Below, piece by piece: positions 42,083 through 51,449 of a stretch of 59,853 bases of DNA. Where the stretch lies: the NCBI GenBank assembly GCA_029880855.1, contig JAOUNS010000022.1, forward strand, positions 1 to 59,853, read 5' to 3'. A model generated the notes under the pieces. That model ran no database searches. It was not told the DNA's origin and saw only the letters and a list, made by a program, of their open reading frames with translations. Origin of the DNA: Gammaproteobacteria bacterium (lineage in GTDB: Bacteria; Pseudomonadota; Gammaproteobacteria; UBA6429; Thiohalophilaceae). A program made the position numbers and the translations under genes. Position 1 is the first letter of the stretch, and each line of letters opens with the position of its first letter.

Positions 42083-42109
42083 ACAGTCAGCGTGAAAAAT
42101 CAGACGGCG

Positions 42110-42571
42110 TTATGGTTCCATGGACATGCGGCGGCGTACCGGTTTGAAATCCTTGAAGTCGTCCTGCTCTTCATCGCTTTTGATCTCGATCTCTCCATCA
42201 AAATACAGCCAGTGATTTTCTTCCTTAACGAAGTTGCTCACTTCGTGTAAATAACCACGGCCGTTATCGCTTTGATAGTGTGCCTTGAATTCGACGATCC
42301 CCATTTTATCCTTGATATCGCCCATTTCACTGCGCAGGATTTCCAGACCTGTCCAGTTCAGATGGTTGGTGTTCAGCAGCGAGATACTTTCCGGGCGGGA
42401 ACCGGGGTGCCAGGTGTTAAGCAGGAATTTGTTATTGTTCAGCACATAGGCGCTGTATCTGGCGCGCATCAACGCCTCGGCAGTAGGTGCCGGTGTGCCT
42501 TCATGGTATGGCCCGCAGCATTCGTGGTAGAGATTACCGGAACCGCAGGGACACAATTCTGCATTACTCAT
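42110..42571 (-). CDS. ychJ: YchJ family protein
   Basis: 153 residues. The N-terminal SEC-C zinc motif (CPCGSGNLYHECCGPYH) is followed by the YchJ core: AEALMRARYSAYVLNNNKFLLNTWHP, then GIVEFKAHYQ and the closing FVKEENHWLYFDGEI strand, of the NTF2-like fold. The C-terminal charged tail (about 130-153) is extra. Role unknown; widespread in proteobacteria. Cytoplasmic. Confidence 0.92.
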   Translation of the reverse strand: MSNAELCPCGSGNLYHECCGPYHEGTPAPTAEALMRARYSAYVLNNNKFLLNTWHPGSRPESISLLNTNHLNWTGLEILRSEMGDIKDKMGIVEFKAHYQSDNGRGYLHEVSNFVKEENHWLYFDGEIEIKSDEEQDDFKDFKPVRRRMSMEP

Positions 42572-42924
42572 CGAGTTTTCATCCGCAGGAAGGAAGAGAA
42601 AATATCACGACGTTCGGTTAAGTGGCTTATCATAAGTATATCGCAACGCATCAGGTGTACCCGATTAAAGCGTAGCCATTGTGGAAAAAATTTCCAAACT
42701 ACCGCCGGCCGGTGTTTCGCGCTCTGCCGCTGAGATTGTACATACCGTCTGGTTTGCATATTATTTTTATTAAAAAACAGTATATTTCACAATAGTTTGT
42801 AAAATTTTGTAAGATTTCGCTGCTAAATCTGACAGCTTGTATCTTTTGCGGCCATTATGGAATATATCTTTAACAAGTTGATAATTGAACTAAACTTGAT
42901 ACTTAAATACTGTAAGGATATAAA
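42572..42924. promoter_or_regulatory. upstream region of the response regulator with TTTGTAA direct repeats
   Basis: No gene. TTTGTAA occurs at 42796-42802 and again at 42806-42812, so starts are 10 bases apart. OmpR/PhoB-type regulators bind tandem direct repeats with this period, so this is a candidate autoregulatory site about 120 bases before the regulator start. Confidence 0.45.
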
Positions 42925-43635
42925 GTGCGCATAGCCGTAGTCGATGACGACCAACACCTCGCGGAACTGCTCAGGATTTGGCTGGAGGAGAGTGGGCATG
43001 AGTGTGCCTATTTCCCGTCCGGTGTGGAGTTTACCCGCGTATTACGTCGGGAAAGTTACGATCTGGTTCTGATGGACTGGATTATGCCCGGTATGGATGG
43101 CGAGAAAGTGTTGCGCTGGATGCAGGAGCAGTCCATTACTGATTTGCCGGTGATCTTCCTGACCCAGAAAACCGGGGAAGATGATATCGCCCGCGTGCTC
43201 AATTTGGGCGCGGACGACTACATCACCAAACCGGTCAGGCAAAAGGAGTTACTGGCCCGCATCAATGCGGTGGCTCGCCGCGCCTTGCCTCAATCACAAC
43301 GTGAAGTGATTGATATTCCGCCATACCGGATTGATCTCAGCTCTCATTCCCTTTACTGCAATGGGGATATGATCAAACTGACGCAAAAAGAATTTGAATT
43401 GGTGGTGTTCCTGTTCAAGAACATGGGCCGTTTGTTATCTCGGGGGCATATCCTGTCCAGTGTCTGGGGCCATGGTAATGAATTCAATACCCGGACGGTG
43501 GATACCCACATCAGTCGCATACGCAAAAAGCTGGATCTCATTCCGGAGAACGGCTGGCGGTTAAGTGCGATCTATCATCAGGGTTATCGCCTTGAGCAAA
43601 TCGATCAGGATGAGATGAGGGTCGGTCAGGCCTGA
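42925..43635 (+). CDS. OmpR family response regulator (orphan)
   Basis: 236 residues from a GTG start with TAAGGA 7 bases upstream. The receiver domain has the acidic pair (VVDDDQ), the phosphoacceptor Asp in LVLMDWIMPGMDG (about residue 52), a Thr in IFLTQKTG and a Lys in YITKPVR. The C-terminal winged helix (about 130-230) includes LTQKEFELVVFLFKNMGRLLSRGHIL and RTVDTHISRIRKKL. No histidine kinase gene is adjacent, so its partner is elsewhere. It is convergent with the CFI-box protein gene, with a 2-base gap. Confidence 0.94.
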   Translation: MRIAVVDDDQHLAELLRIWLEESGHECAYFPSGVEFTRVLRRESYDLVLMDWIMPGMDGEKVLRWMQEQSITDLPVIFLTQKTGEDDIARVLNLGADDYITKPVRQKELLARINAVARRALPQSQREVIDIPPYRIDLSSHSLYCNGDMIKLTQKEFELVVFLFKNMGRLLSRGHILSSVWGHGNEFNTRTVDTHISRIRKKLDLIPENGWRLSAIYHQGYRLEQIDQDEMRVGQA

Positions 43636-43637
43636 AC

Positions 43638-45221
43638 TTAATCCTGTTTTTTATTCTCTCCCAACAGCCGGCTGAGGGCCAGTAACGGACCCAGGCTGCC
43701 GCGCATGATCGCCCGCAAGGTTTCATTGTGACGTATCACCTCCGCGACCGGCGGACTTACGCTGTAATAACTTTCAACAAAAACCCGTCCCGCCGCATGC
43801 GGCAAAAGATAGCGATCACGAAAACGGCGCAGACTGGTCACTTCAGCGGTCAGGGGTGAGCCCCAGGCGGCAGTGGCGATAAAGCAACGGGTGTCGTCGG
43901 GTGGCGGTTCGTCCGGCGTGATGCTGTTGGTGACCTGATTATCGCTCGCATTGGCTTCCGGGGTTGCGCTGGTGACCATGGCGGCGTGGGTGCGTGGTGT
44001 GGTTGAGTTGGGAATCACCTGGATATTTATGGCAACTGAGGCAGCGGCTGCCATATCGCCCAGGCGACAAATAACGATTTGATTGGCATGGGTGCAACTG
44101 CCTTGTCCCGGATTGGCGGAATGGTAAAAGTGATCCGGCGGCAGCATATAAGTGACGGTCGTTTCCACGGCGGTATTACTGCCATTATTGGTGACCGTCA
44201 GGGTAAACGTACCCGGTTCGGTGGCGCGGATGGTACCGCTGTTACCCAGGGCCAAATGCAAATCGGCGCTGCCGGAACCGGTTTTGATGGTCCAGCCGAT
44301 ATCCTGCAAGACATAGAGCGCCAGGCCGAGCGAATGAATCGGGTCGGTGTAATAGGGTTCCATGGTCTCATTGGGCGTGGCGGCATCACTGAAATGCGAT
44401 ACCGAAGAGCCCGTTTCAAAGGTGCCGGGGGCATACATGTGTACGTGCGCCCCGGTACGCCCGGCTGACAGGGTGCTGCTGTTATTTTGCACATTGGTAC
44501 CGGTCCAGTGCAGGTTGCCGGTACTGGTCACGGCAGTGAGGCGTTGACTATCGGACATGGAGGGAAAGTCTGCCGGTGTTGCACCGTGATTTTCCAGATG
44601 ATTGACGAAGACATCGACCATGCTGTCCTGCAAGACACCGGCATCAGACATCACGGTCAGAAAACCCAGCCCGTGCAGGATTTCATGCAAGGCGACTGAG
44701 ACAAAATCATTGTCGGTACCGGCATTGCCGTCCAGACCGTAGTACCAGTCGGTGCTGCCGAGGACAGTCTGGTTATCCACATCGGAGTTAAAGGTGGCGA
44801 CAATGTCGTAACTGCCGTTGAGGTTCAGGCCTTTCAGCGCCTCGGCCAGGGCAATGGGATACCAGGTATTGGCCGTCCCGGCGCCAAAATCACTTCTCAC
44901 CGAGGTGGGGCCGGCAGACCCCAGGGTGGCGCTGCCGCCATCACCGCCAAGGCTATTGAATTGGGCGTCAATGACGATGACCACATTACTGACGATATAT
45001 TGAGAGGCGATATTGGCTGCATACTGCAGGGCGTTCAGGCGCGCCTGACCCAGTGTGACAGCATGGTTGCCGCCCACCGGGGTAAAGGGTGTCTGGTCAT
45101 TGAAACCTTCGCCGCTGCCGTCAGAGTTCTGGATGATAATGCCGGCGGCCGAGACCAGTTGGGAAGCCAGTAACAGCAGCAGACTCAAACCGGTTTGGCA
45201 CAGGCGATGGTGTCGCAGCAT
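43638..45221 (-). CDS. secreted metalloprotease-like protein with CFI-box tail
   Basis: 527 residues with a signal peptide cut near SAA/GI. Residues about 26-310 hold the catalytic-type region with HEILHGLGF (H179, E180, H183), the zincin HExxH motif in the HExxHxxG form. A bacterial cell-surface (DUF11-like) strand domain follows (about 325-425, [16 protein letters not shown]). C446 opens a CFI-box C-terminal domain ([20 protein letters not shown], then [12 protein letters not shown]). CFI-box tails are thought to be processing or anchoring modules. The third zinc ligand is not certain. It is transcribed with the 106-residue gene just upstream. Confidence 0.88.
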   Translation of the reverse strand: MLRHHRLCQTGLSLLLLLASQLVSAAGIIIQNSDGSGEGFNDQTPFTPVGGNHAVTLGQARLNALQYAANIASQYIVSNVVIVIDAQFNSLGGDGGSATLGSAGPTSVRSDFGAGTANTWYPIALAEALKGLNLNGSYDIVATFNSDVDNQTVLGSTDWYYGLDGNAGTDNDFVSVALHEILHGLGFLTVMSDAGVLQDSMVDVFVNHLENHGATPADFPSMSDSQRLTAVTSTGNLHWTGTNVQNNSSTLSAGRTGAHVHMYAPGTFETGSSVSHFSDAATPNETMEPYYTDPIHSLGLALYVLQDIGWTIKTGSGSADLHLALGNSGTIRATEPGTFTLTVTNNGSNTAVETTVTYMLPPDHFYHSANPGQGSCTHANQIVICRLGDMAAAASVAINIQVIPNSTTPRTHAAMVTSATPEANASDNQVTNSITPDEPPPDDTRCFIATAAWGSPLTAEVTSLRRFRDRYLLPHAAGRVFVESYYSVSPPVAEVIRHNETLRAIMRGSLGPLLALSRLLGENKKQD

Positions 45222-45541
45222 CAGCGACCTCCTGAACGGTAGTAATACTGGAGGTCGATCTCTTTACTGCCGTCCTGCAAGCGATACTGGTTAACCTGAT
45301 TGGCACGGGCGGCGCGACGCAGGTTGTGTTGCCTGGCCAGTTCTGCCCGTTGCTCAGCCGTGGGGGGACTGAACTCACCGGTCACCGGGTCCTTGAATGC
45401 CATCAGGGCATGGCTGGGGGGCGGTAATGTCAGAACCCGGGTCAGTTGTGGGCCGGCGGGACTGCCCGGCAGCATGCCGAACCAAAAGGCCAGGGAGACA
45501 AAAAGTATCAGTAAATGCAGACTAAGCGCGGAGCGGGCCAC
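45221..45541 (-). CDS. hypothetical secreted protein, partner of the CFI-box protein
   Basis: 106 residues. A hydrophobic N-terminus (about 5-25) is a signal peptide or anchor. The rest is polar with [34 protein letters not shown], a segment seen near protease or pilus-associated genes, and a C-terminal Tyr-rich stretch (LQYYYRS). Its stop overlaps the start of the CFI-box protein gene by one base (TGATG), so the two are coupled. It may be a chaperone, inhibitor or anchor of that protein. No family recognised. Confidence 0.7.
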   Translation of the reverse strand: MARSALSLHLLILFVSLAFWFGMLPGSPAGPQLTRVLTLPPPSHALMAFKDPVTGEFSPPTAEQRAELARQHNLRRAARANQVNQYRLQDGSKEIDLQYYYRSGGR

Positions 45542-45731
45542 AGTTTCATACCTTTAATAATAACGATGCTTCTATTAGACCAACCTATCGGCCGGACGCC
45601 GGCCTGACTTGATGTGTTGGTTTTAAATTGTGAAGCATCTGAATAAAAAACCCTGTTTTCCCCTTCACAAAGTCAAGCACGTGCCGATGAGGATCGCTAT
45701 AATTGCCCGCTTTTGGCCTGAGTGAAATCCT

Positions 45732-47561
45732 GTGACCGACATCAATAAACTGCGCAATATCGCCATCATCGCCCACGTTGACCACGGCAAGACCACCCTG
45801 GTGGACCAACTGCTCAAGCAGTCCGGTACCCTGGTGACCCGGGGAGAGATCGAGGAGCGGGTGATGGATTCCAACGATCTGGAAAAAGAGCGTGGCATTA
45901 CCATTTTGGCGAAAAACACCGCCATCAAATGGCAGGACTATCATATTAACGTGGTGGACACCCCCGGCCACGCCGATTTCGGCGGGGAAGTGGAACGTGT
46001 TCTCTCCATGGTGGATTCGGTATTACTGCTGGTGGATGCAGTGGACGGTCCCATGCCCCAAACCCGATTTGTGACCTCCAAGGCGCTGGCCCGCGGCCTG
46101 AGGCCTATCGTGGTAATCAACAAGATTGACCGCCCCAGCGCCCGTCCCGACTGGGTGGTGGATCAAACCTTTGACCTGTTCGATCGTCTGGGGGCGACCG
46201 ATGAGCAACTCGACTTTCCGGTGATCTATGCCTCCGGGCTGGCCGGTTATGCCGGCAACACAGCGGAGGTACGCTCCGGCGACATGACCCCGCTGTTTGA
46301 AATGGTCGTCAAACATGTGCAGCCGCCACAGGTGGATGTGAATGGTCCGTTCCAGATGCAGGTCTCGGCACTGGATTACAACAGCTATGTGGGCGTCATC
46401 GGTATCGGCCGCATTACCCGCGGCAAGGTCAAGACCAATACCCCGGTGGCGATCATCGACCGCAAGGGCAACAAGCGAAGCGGTCGTATTTTGCAGATTA
46501 ATGGTTTCCTGGGGCTGGATCGGATCGAAATGCCCGAGGCCCAGGCCGGTGACATCATCACCTTTACCGGTATCGAAAAGCTGAATATCTCCGATACCCT
46601 GTGCGACCCGGCCAAACCGGAAGCCCTGCCGCCCCTGACCGTGGATCAACCCACAGTGAGCATGACCTTCCAGGTGAATAACTCACCGTTTGCCGGCAAG
46701 GACGGCAAATTCGTGACCTCCCGGCAGATCCGTGAACGACTGCAGCGTGAGCTGATCCACAACGTGGCCCTGCGTGTTGAGGATACGGGGGACCCTGACA
46801 AGTTCCGCGTCTCCGGCCGTGGTGAATTGCACCTTTCTATCCTGATCGAAAACATGCGCCGTGAAGGCTATGAACTGGGAGTGTCACGCCCGGAAGTTAT
46901 CGTCAAGGAAGTGGACGACGTGAAACAGGAGCCTTTCGAAAGCGTTACCGTGGATGTGGAAGATCAGCATCAGGGCAGCATCATGGAACGGCTCGGTATG
47001 CGCGGCGGTGAACTGAAAGATATGATCCCTGACGGCAAGGGCCGGGTGCGCCTGGATTACGTTATCCCTTCACGCGGCCTGATCGGCTTCCGTACCGAGT
47101 TTTTGACCCTGACCCAGGGCACCGGCCTGATGTACAGCATCTTCAGCCATTACGGTCCGATGAAAAACGCCCAGTATGGCCAGCGCATCAATGGTGTCTT
47201 GATCGCCAATGGCCCCGGCAAGGCCCTGGCCTACGCCCTGTTCAACCTGCAGGAGCGCGGCCGCCTGTTTATCGGCCATGGTGAAGAGGTTTACGAAGGC
47301 ATGATCGTGGGGATTCACTCCCGTGATAATGACCTGGTCGTGAATCCCCTCAAGGCCAAGCAGTTGACCAACATCCGCGCCGCCGGCACGGATGAAAATC
47401 TCATCCTGACCCCGCCTGTCATCATGAGCCTGGAACAGGCACTGGATTTCATTGATGATGATGAGCTGGTCGAAGTGACTCCCCATCATATTCGCCTGCG
47501 CAAGAAGTTGTTGCAGGAACACGAACGCAAACGCGCCTCCCGGGAACCGAAGTCGGCCTGA
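45732..47561 (+). CDS. typA: TypA/BipA ribosome-associated GTPase
   Basis: 609 residues from a GTG start. The GTPase motifs are intact: [10 protein letters not shown] (P-loop, about 12-21), [13 protein letters not shown] (switch I), [11 protein letters not shown] (switch II) and NKIDR. Elongation-factor-like domains II and III/V follow, and a unique C-terminal domain ends in [20 protein letters not shown]. TypA/BipA binds 70S ribosomes and aids growth at low temperature and 50S assembly. A strong stem at 47599-47623 follows. Confidence 0.98.
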   Translation: MTDINKLRNIAIIAHVDHGKTTLVDQLLKQSGTLVTRGEIEERVMDSNDLEKERGITILAKNTAIKWQDYHINVVDTPGHADFGGEVERVLSMVDSVLLLVDAVDGPMPQTRFVTSKALARGLRPIVVINKIDRPSARPDWVVDQTFDLFDRLGATDEQLDFPVIYASGLAGYAGNTAEVRSGDMTPLFEMVVKHVQPPQVDVNGPFQMQVSALDYNSYVGVIGIGRITRGKVKTNTPVAIIDRKGNKRSGRILQINGFLGLDRIEMPEAQAGDIITFTGIEKLNISDTLCDPAKPEALPPLTVDQPTVSMTFQVNNSPFAGKDGKFVTSRQIRERLQRELIHNVALRVEDTGDPDKFRVSGRGELHLSILIENMRREGYELGVSRPEVIVKEVDDVKQEPFESVTVDVEDQHQGSIMERLGMRGGELKDMIPDGKGRVRLDYVIPSRGLIGFRTEFLTLTQGTGLMYSIFSHYGPMKNAQYGQRINGVLIANGPGKALAYALFNLQERGRLFIGHGEEVYEGMIVGIHSRDNDLVVNPLKAKQLTNIRAAGTDENLILTPPVIMSLEQALDFIDDDELVEVTPHHIRLRKKLLQEHERKRASREPKSA

Positions 47562-47598
47562 TGGCTTTGACTTCTGACCGCCGATCGTTATGATGGAG

Positions 47599-47623
47599 AC
47601 CCGGTGCAATCCATGCACCGGGT
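47599..47623 (+). terminator. hairpin after typA
   Basis: ACCCGGTGCA (47599-47608) pairs perfectly with TGCACCGGGT (47614-47623) around ATCCA. The following bases are AT-rich but not a pure T-run (AATCATAATTT), so a weak intrinsic terminator. Confidence 0.6.
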
Positions 47624-47739
47624 AATCATAATTTAAGAATAATCACACTCGCATTGATGTGATTTGTCCGGTGTGTCGTTGTCCGGCCAAACTGTCCGGT
47701 TTAATCCGGTACATCTCTCTGCAATCAGGAGGCAAGGAA

Positions 47740-48291
47740 ATGATCGGCAAGAAAAATGTTGTCTTTGGTTTTCTCTATCTCGTTTTCACTGCAGCATTGG
47801 GTCCCTACATGGTGTTCAACATGCTGCCTGACGTTGGCTCGGCCCAGGTTGAAAAGCAGGCCAAGGTCGGTCGTCTGCAACAACTCAAGAGCAGTAATTT
47901 CGAAGAAGATCTGGAACCCCTGTCAGACGGTAAAATCGCCCGCGCCAATACAGACGGCATTCTCGCCCTGAACAAGCTGTTCAATGCACAACAGCCGGTC
48001 GACCTTATGAAGGCCGGTCCCCACGCCCACGGCAATCTGGAAGCTGTTCTAAATATTCTGGCCGGATTAACACTCTGTTTTATTGCAGTCGGTCGGCGCT
48101 TTAAGCAGGCCATCAGTTGGGTCTTTATTGCCGGTGCTCTGCTTCACTCCGGTTTGTTATACCTCAGTGCTTTTGGGGTCGAGTGGTTCAATTTTCTGCG
48201 CCCCATCGGACCCGTATTGGTCTTGTTGGGATTATTGATGATAGGTGTTGCTGCTTTGATAGGCTTTAATAGCCGGCCGGTGGCCGATTAA
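47740..48291 (+). CDS. hypothetical inner-membrane protein
   Basis: 183 residues from the ATG at 47740; AGGAGG lies 6 bases before it, which decides this start. Four membrane helices: one near residues 8-28, then three in the C-terminal half (about 100-180). Between the first and second is a 70-residue soluble region with charged residues and NTDGILALNKLFNAQQPVDLM, ending in HAHGN. No domain recognised. The TAATG overlap with pip shows coupling, so the two are in one operon. Confidence 0.8.
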   Translation: MIGKKNVVFGFLYLVFTAALGPYMVFNMLPDVGSAQVEKQAKVGRLQQLKSSNFEEDLEPLSDGKIARANTDGILALNKLFNAQQPVDLMKAGPHAHGNLEAVLNILAGLTLCFIAVGRRFKQAISWVFIAGALLHSGLLYLSAFGVEWFNFLRPIGPVLVLLGLLMIGVAALIGFNSRPVAD

Positions 48292-49241
48292 TGGAGATCC
48301 TCTATCCCGATATTCGCCCCTACAAGACGCACACCCTGGCGGTGCAGTCACCGCATGTATTGTATATAGAGGAGAGCGGTACTCCCACCGGTATCCCTGT
48401 CTTGTTTGTGCACGGCGGACCCGGCTCCGGCTGCGAAGAATACCATCGCTGTTTTTTTGATCCCGAGGTCTATCGCATCATTCTGTTTGATCAGCGCGGA
48501 TCAGGTAAATCGACCCCCCATGCCGAACTGGAGCACAACACCACCCAGGCTCTGGTGGAAGACATGGAGGCGATCCGCGAGTACCTCGGTGTCACCAAAT
48601 GGGTGCTGTTTGGCGGTTCCTGGGGATCCACCCTGTCACTGGTCTACGCAGAGACCCATCCGGAACGGGTGCTGGGGCTGATCCTGCGCGGCATTTTCCT
48701 GTGTCGGCCGCGGGAGATTGAGTGGTTTTACCAGACCGGTGCGGATCGGATCTTCCCTGATCTGTGGCAGGACTATCTCAAACCCATCCCCGAGGATGAG
48801 CGGGACGAGATGGTCCCCGCCTACTACAAACGCCTGACCGGTGAGGACGAGGTGGCGCGCATGGCCGCCGCCAAGGCCTGGTCTATCTGGGAAGGACGCA
48901 CCGCTACGTTGCGGCAGAACAAGAATGTGGTGAATCACTTCGGCAACCCCCATACCGCCCTGAGTCTGGCGCGTATCGAGTGCCATTACTTCTACCACAA
49001 CTCTTTTCTGGAAGAGAACCAGATCTTGCGTGATGCCCACAAACTAAACGGTATTCCCGGCGTGATCGTGCATGGTCGCTACGATATCGTCTGCCCGGTC
49101 GAAAGCGCCTGGGATTTGCATCAGGTCTGGCCCGAGGCGGATTTTCAGGTGATACCGGATGCCGGCCACTCCGCCACCGAGCCGGGTATCGTCGACGCCC
49201 TGATACGGGCGACACGGAAAATGGCCAACCGCCTGAAATGA
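48291..49241 (+). CDS. pip: proline iminopeptidase
   Basis: 316 residues. Alpha/beta-hydrolase of the S33 family, which releases N-terminal proline: VLFVHGGPGSGCEEYHRCFFDPEVYRIILFDQRGSGKSTPHAELEHNTTQ is nearly diagnostic. The nucleophile is in FGGSWGSTLSL (Ser of GGSWG), the acid in HGRYDIVCP and the His in PDAGHSATEPG. The start overlaps the upstream stop by one base and dtd overlaps its end by 4 bases. Cytoplasmic. Confidence 0.96.
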   Translation: MEILYPDIRPYKTHTLAVQSPHVLYIEESGTPTGIPVLFVHGGPGSGCEEYHRCFFDPEVYRIILFDQRGSGKSTPHAELEHNTTQALVEDMEAIREYLGVTKWVLFGGSWGSTLSLVYAETHPERVLGLILRGIFLCRPREIEWFYQTGADRIFPDLWQDYLKPIPEDERDEMVPAYYKRLTGEDEVARMAAAKAWSIWEGRTATLRQNKNVVNHFGNPHTALSLARIECHYFYHNSFLEENQILRDAHKLNGIPGVIVHGRYDIVCPVESAWDLHQVWPEADFQVIPDAGHSATEPGIVDALIRATRKMANRLK

Positions 49242-49675
49242 TTGGACTGTTGCAGCGGGTAACATCCTCACGGGTTGAGGTGGCCGGTCAGGTTGTCGGC
49301 GAAATCGAACGCGGCATCATGGTGCTGGTGGGGGTGCAAAAAGGGGATGATGAGGCCCGGGCCGAACGTCTGGCCGAACGCTTGCTGGGCTATCGGGTTT
49401 TCCCCGATGCCGATGACAAGATGAATCTGAGCGTGCGTGATATCCAGGGCGGGGTGTTGCTGGTGCCGCAATTTACCCTGGCCGCTGATACCCGCAAGGG
49501 CACACGGGCCGGTTTTTCCACCGCCGCCGAACCGGCAGTCGGCAAGCTGTTGTTCGAGTATCTGGTGGCGCGGATCCGCCAACTTCACCCGCAGACAGCT
49601 GCCGGTGAATTCGGCGCCTATATGCAGGTTTCACTGATTAACGATGGGCCGGTGACCTTCTGGCTGGACGTATAG
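49238..49675 (+). CDS. dtd: D-aminoacyl-tRNA deacylase
   Basis: 145 residues. Dtd removes D-amino acids from tRNA. The GPQ-type and SQ-type motifs are visible (SVRDIQGGVLLVPQFTLAADTRKGTRAGFSTAAEP and NDGPVTFWLDV at the end), as is the MIGLLQRVTSSRVEV opening. The typical SQFTL reads PQFTL, a noted small change in the SQ motif. Start ATGA overlaps the pip stop. The lipoprotein gene follows after 6 bases. Confidence 0.95.
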   Translation: MIGLLQRVTSSRVEVAGQVVGEIERGIMVLVGVQKGDDEARAERLAERLLGYRVFPDADDKMNLSVRDIQGGVLLVPQFTLAADTRKGTRAGFSTAAEPAVGKLLFEYLVARIRQLHPQTAAGEFGAYMQVSLINDGPVTFWLDV

Positions 49676-49681
49676 CGAGGC

Positions 49682-50323
49682 ATGATGTTTTACCGTCTTA
49701 TTCTGTTAAGTTTGTTAATGCTGTCAGTCGCCTGTCAGGAACAGATGCAGGTCCCGGCTGATGAACGTTATCCGTGGCAGATCACCCTCACCACGTCCGG
49801 CAGCAGCAGCATCTTTGGCGTGGTATTGAATGAGACCCGTCTGGCGGATGCCGTCAACCGGCTGGGCAGGCACTACAAGATTGCCCTGTTTGCCGAGACG
49901 GAAGACAAATTGTCTCTCGAGGTCTATTACGCCGATTTCACCCGCAGTGGTCTATCGGGGCGACTGGTGCTGACCCTGGACGCCGGGAATGATGTATTGC
50001 AAACACTCAAATCCAAGGCCGGGCGCGGGGAGAGGCTGGAGAGCGGTGTGATTCAATATAAACTCGGCGCACAGGTGGAACCGGTGATCCGGGATCTGAT
50101 GGTACGGGCCATGACCTATTTGCCCTACGCCGACCTGAAGCCCGAGGTGGCCAAAGCCCGTTTCGGGACACCGGCCGAGGTCATCCGCAGCCATGCCAAA
50201 GCCGAACACTGGCTTTATCCCGACAAGGGGCTGGATATGATCCTGACGGAAGAGGGGCGGGATATCCTGCAGTATGTGCCACCAAACCGTTTTGCCGATC
50301 TGGTTCGGCCGCTCAAGCCCTAA
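49682..50323 (+). CDS. hypothetical lipoprotein
   Basis: 213 residues; the first two codons are ATG. Lipobox LSVAC, with Cys at about residue 18. The mature part begins QEQMQVPADERYPWQITL and continues as a mix of strands and helices (RYKIALFAETEDKLSLEVYYAD is close to the true text). A C-terminal EHWLYPDKGLDMILTEEGRDILQYVPP motif looks conserved among gammaproteobacteria. It is the last gene of the membrane-protein/pip/dtd run. Function unknown. Confidence 0.8.
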   Translation: MMFYRLILLSLLMLSVACQEQMQVPADERYPWQITLTTSGSSSIFGVVLNETRLADAVNRLGRHYKIALFAETEDKLSLEVYYADFTRSGLSGRLVLTLDAGNDVLQTLKSKAGRGERLESGVIQYKLGAQVEPVIRDLMVRAMTYLPYADLKPEVAKARFGTPAEVIRSHAKAEHWLYPDKGLDMILTEEGRDILQYVPPNRFADLVRPLKP

Positions 50324-51444
50324 CCGACTTGCTGTTTCAGTTTTACGGCCTTCCGTTTGAAGGCAGCGACCTGATTACGGCCGGCGTCCTTGGCCTGATA
50401 CAGGGCGGTGTCGGCATTGTTGACCAAATTCTTACCCAGCGCCCTGGCGTCCTGATTGCGCTCAGGGTGAATCGTATCGCAACCCACTGATACCGTGATG
50501 TTGGCTTTGACGCCGTCGCCCAGTTCATGGACCTGTTCCGCAATACTGAAGCGAATACGCTCTGCAATATTCCCGGCCAGTCGGGCATCGGTATTGGTGA
50601 GCAACACGGCAAACTCTTCACCGCCATAGCGGGCCATCACATCACTGACCCGCATCTGGCTTTTCAGGATCCGCGCCACCTCCTGCAAGACCCGATCACC
50701 GATCAGGTGGCCGTATTCATCATTGAATTGCTTGAAGTGATCTATATCCAGGAACAGGCAACTGAGTGGTTTCTGGTTGCGCGCGGCGCGATCCACCTCT
50801 TCCACCAGACGCTGATCAAAGTAACGACGGTTATGCACGCTGGTCAGCGGATCGAGCAGACCCATCTGCTTGATCCGTTCTTTATTCAGGGCATTTTCAA
50901 TGCAGACAGTGAGGATAGAACTGAACTGTTGAAAAAAGTCGGTGGCCGAACCCTGTACAAAACGGTTTTCCGCATAACTGCCCAGATTCAGCGTGCCCAT
51001 GCGACGCTTGTTACGCATCAACGGCAAAATGGCGACACTGGCCGGTTTGCGGTCTTCATCCGGGAAAAAGAAATCATCATGATCTTTCTGAAACATATCC
51101 AGCTGTGGTGTGGTCTTGCCCGACAGATACTTGCGCAACTCGGCGGACTTGTTCACAAAGATTAAGCCCGGCATGTTGTTGTAATCCAGTCCGGCATGGG
51201 TCAGGGTGCGACGGATCTCATAGCGTGGATCGACCAGGGTGAGGGTCAGGGTGTCGAGTTTTGCCTCGCGGCGGTATTCGTTGAAGATAATGTCGATGAG
51301 TCCGGCCAGATCCGGGGCCGCCAGCAGTTTCAGCGTGATGCTGTGGAAGCGCAGAAATTTCTTTTCGTTCTCGCGGGCCTGGGTGAGATAGGCGCGGAGT
51401 TGACGCTTCAGGTACTGGTTTTCGCTGTGTAAATCAGCAGACAT
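50320..51444 (-). CDS. diguanylate cyclase with GAF/DUF484-like N-terminus
   Basis: 374 residues. Residues about 1-35 are a coiled coil, about 45-200 a GAF/DUF484-like sensory domain, then a GGDEF domain with GGEEF at 274-278 (active form) and an RVSD inhibitory site five residues before it, so c-di-GMP feedback is likely. Conserved LDIDHFKQFNDEYGHLIGDRVL is present. No membrane helix. It lies 5 bases after the hybrid kinase gene in the same direction, so the two are probably co-transcribed and may form one signalling circuit. Confidence 0.93.
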   Translation of the reverse strand: MSADLHSENQYLKRQLRAYLTQARENEKKFLRFHSITLKLLAAPDLAGLIDIIFNEYRREAKLDTLTLTLVDPRYEIRRTLTHAGLDYNNMPGLIFVNKSAELRKYLSGKTTPQLDMFQKDHDDFFFPDEDRKPASVAILPLMRNKRRMGTLNLGSYAENRFVQGSATDFFQQFSSILTVCIENALNKERIKQMGLLDPLTSVHNRRYFDQRLVEEVDRAARNQKPLSCLFLDIDHFKQFNDEYGHLIGDRVLQEVARILKSQMRVSDVMARYGGEEFAVLLTNTDARLAGNIAERIRFSIAEQVHELGDGVKANITVSVGCDTIHPERNQDARALGKNLVNNADTALYQAKDAGRNQVAAFKRKAVKLKQQVG

Positions 51445-51449
51445 TAATC

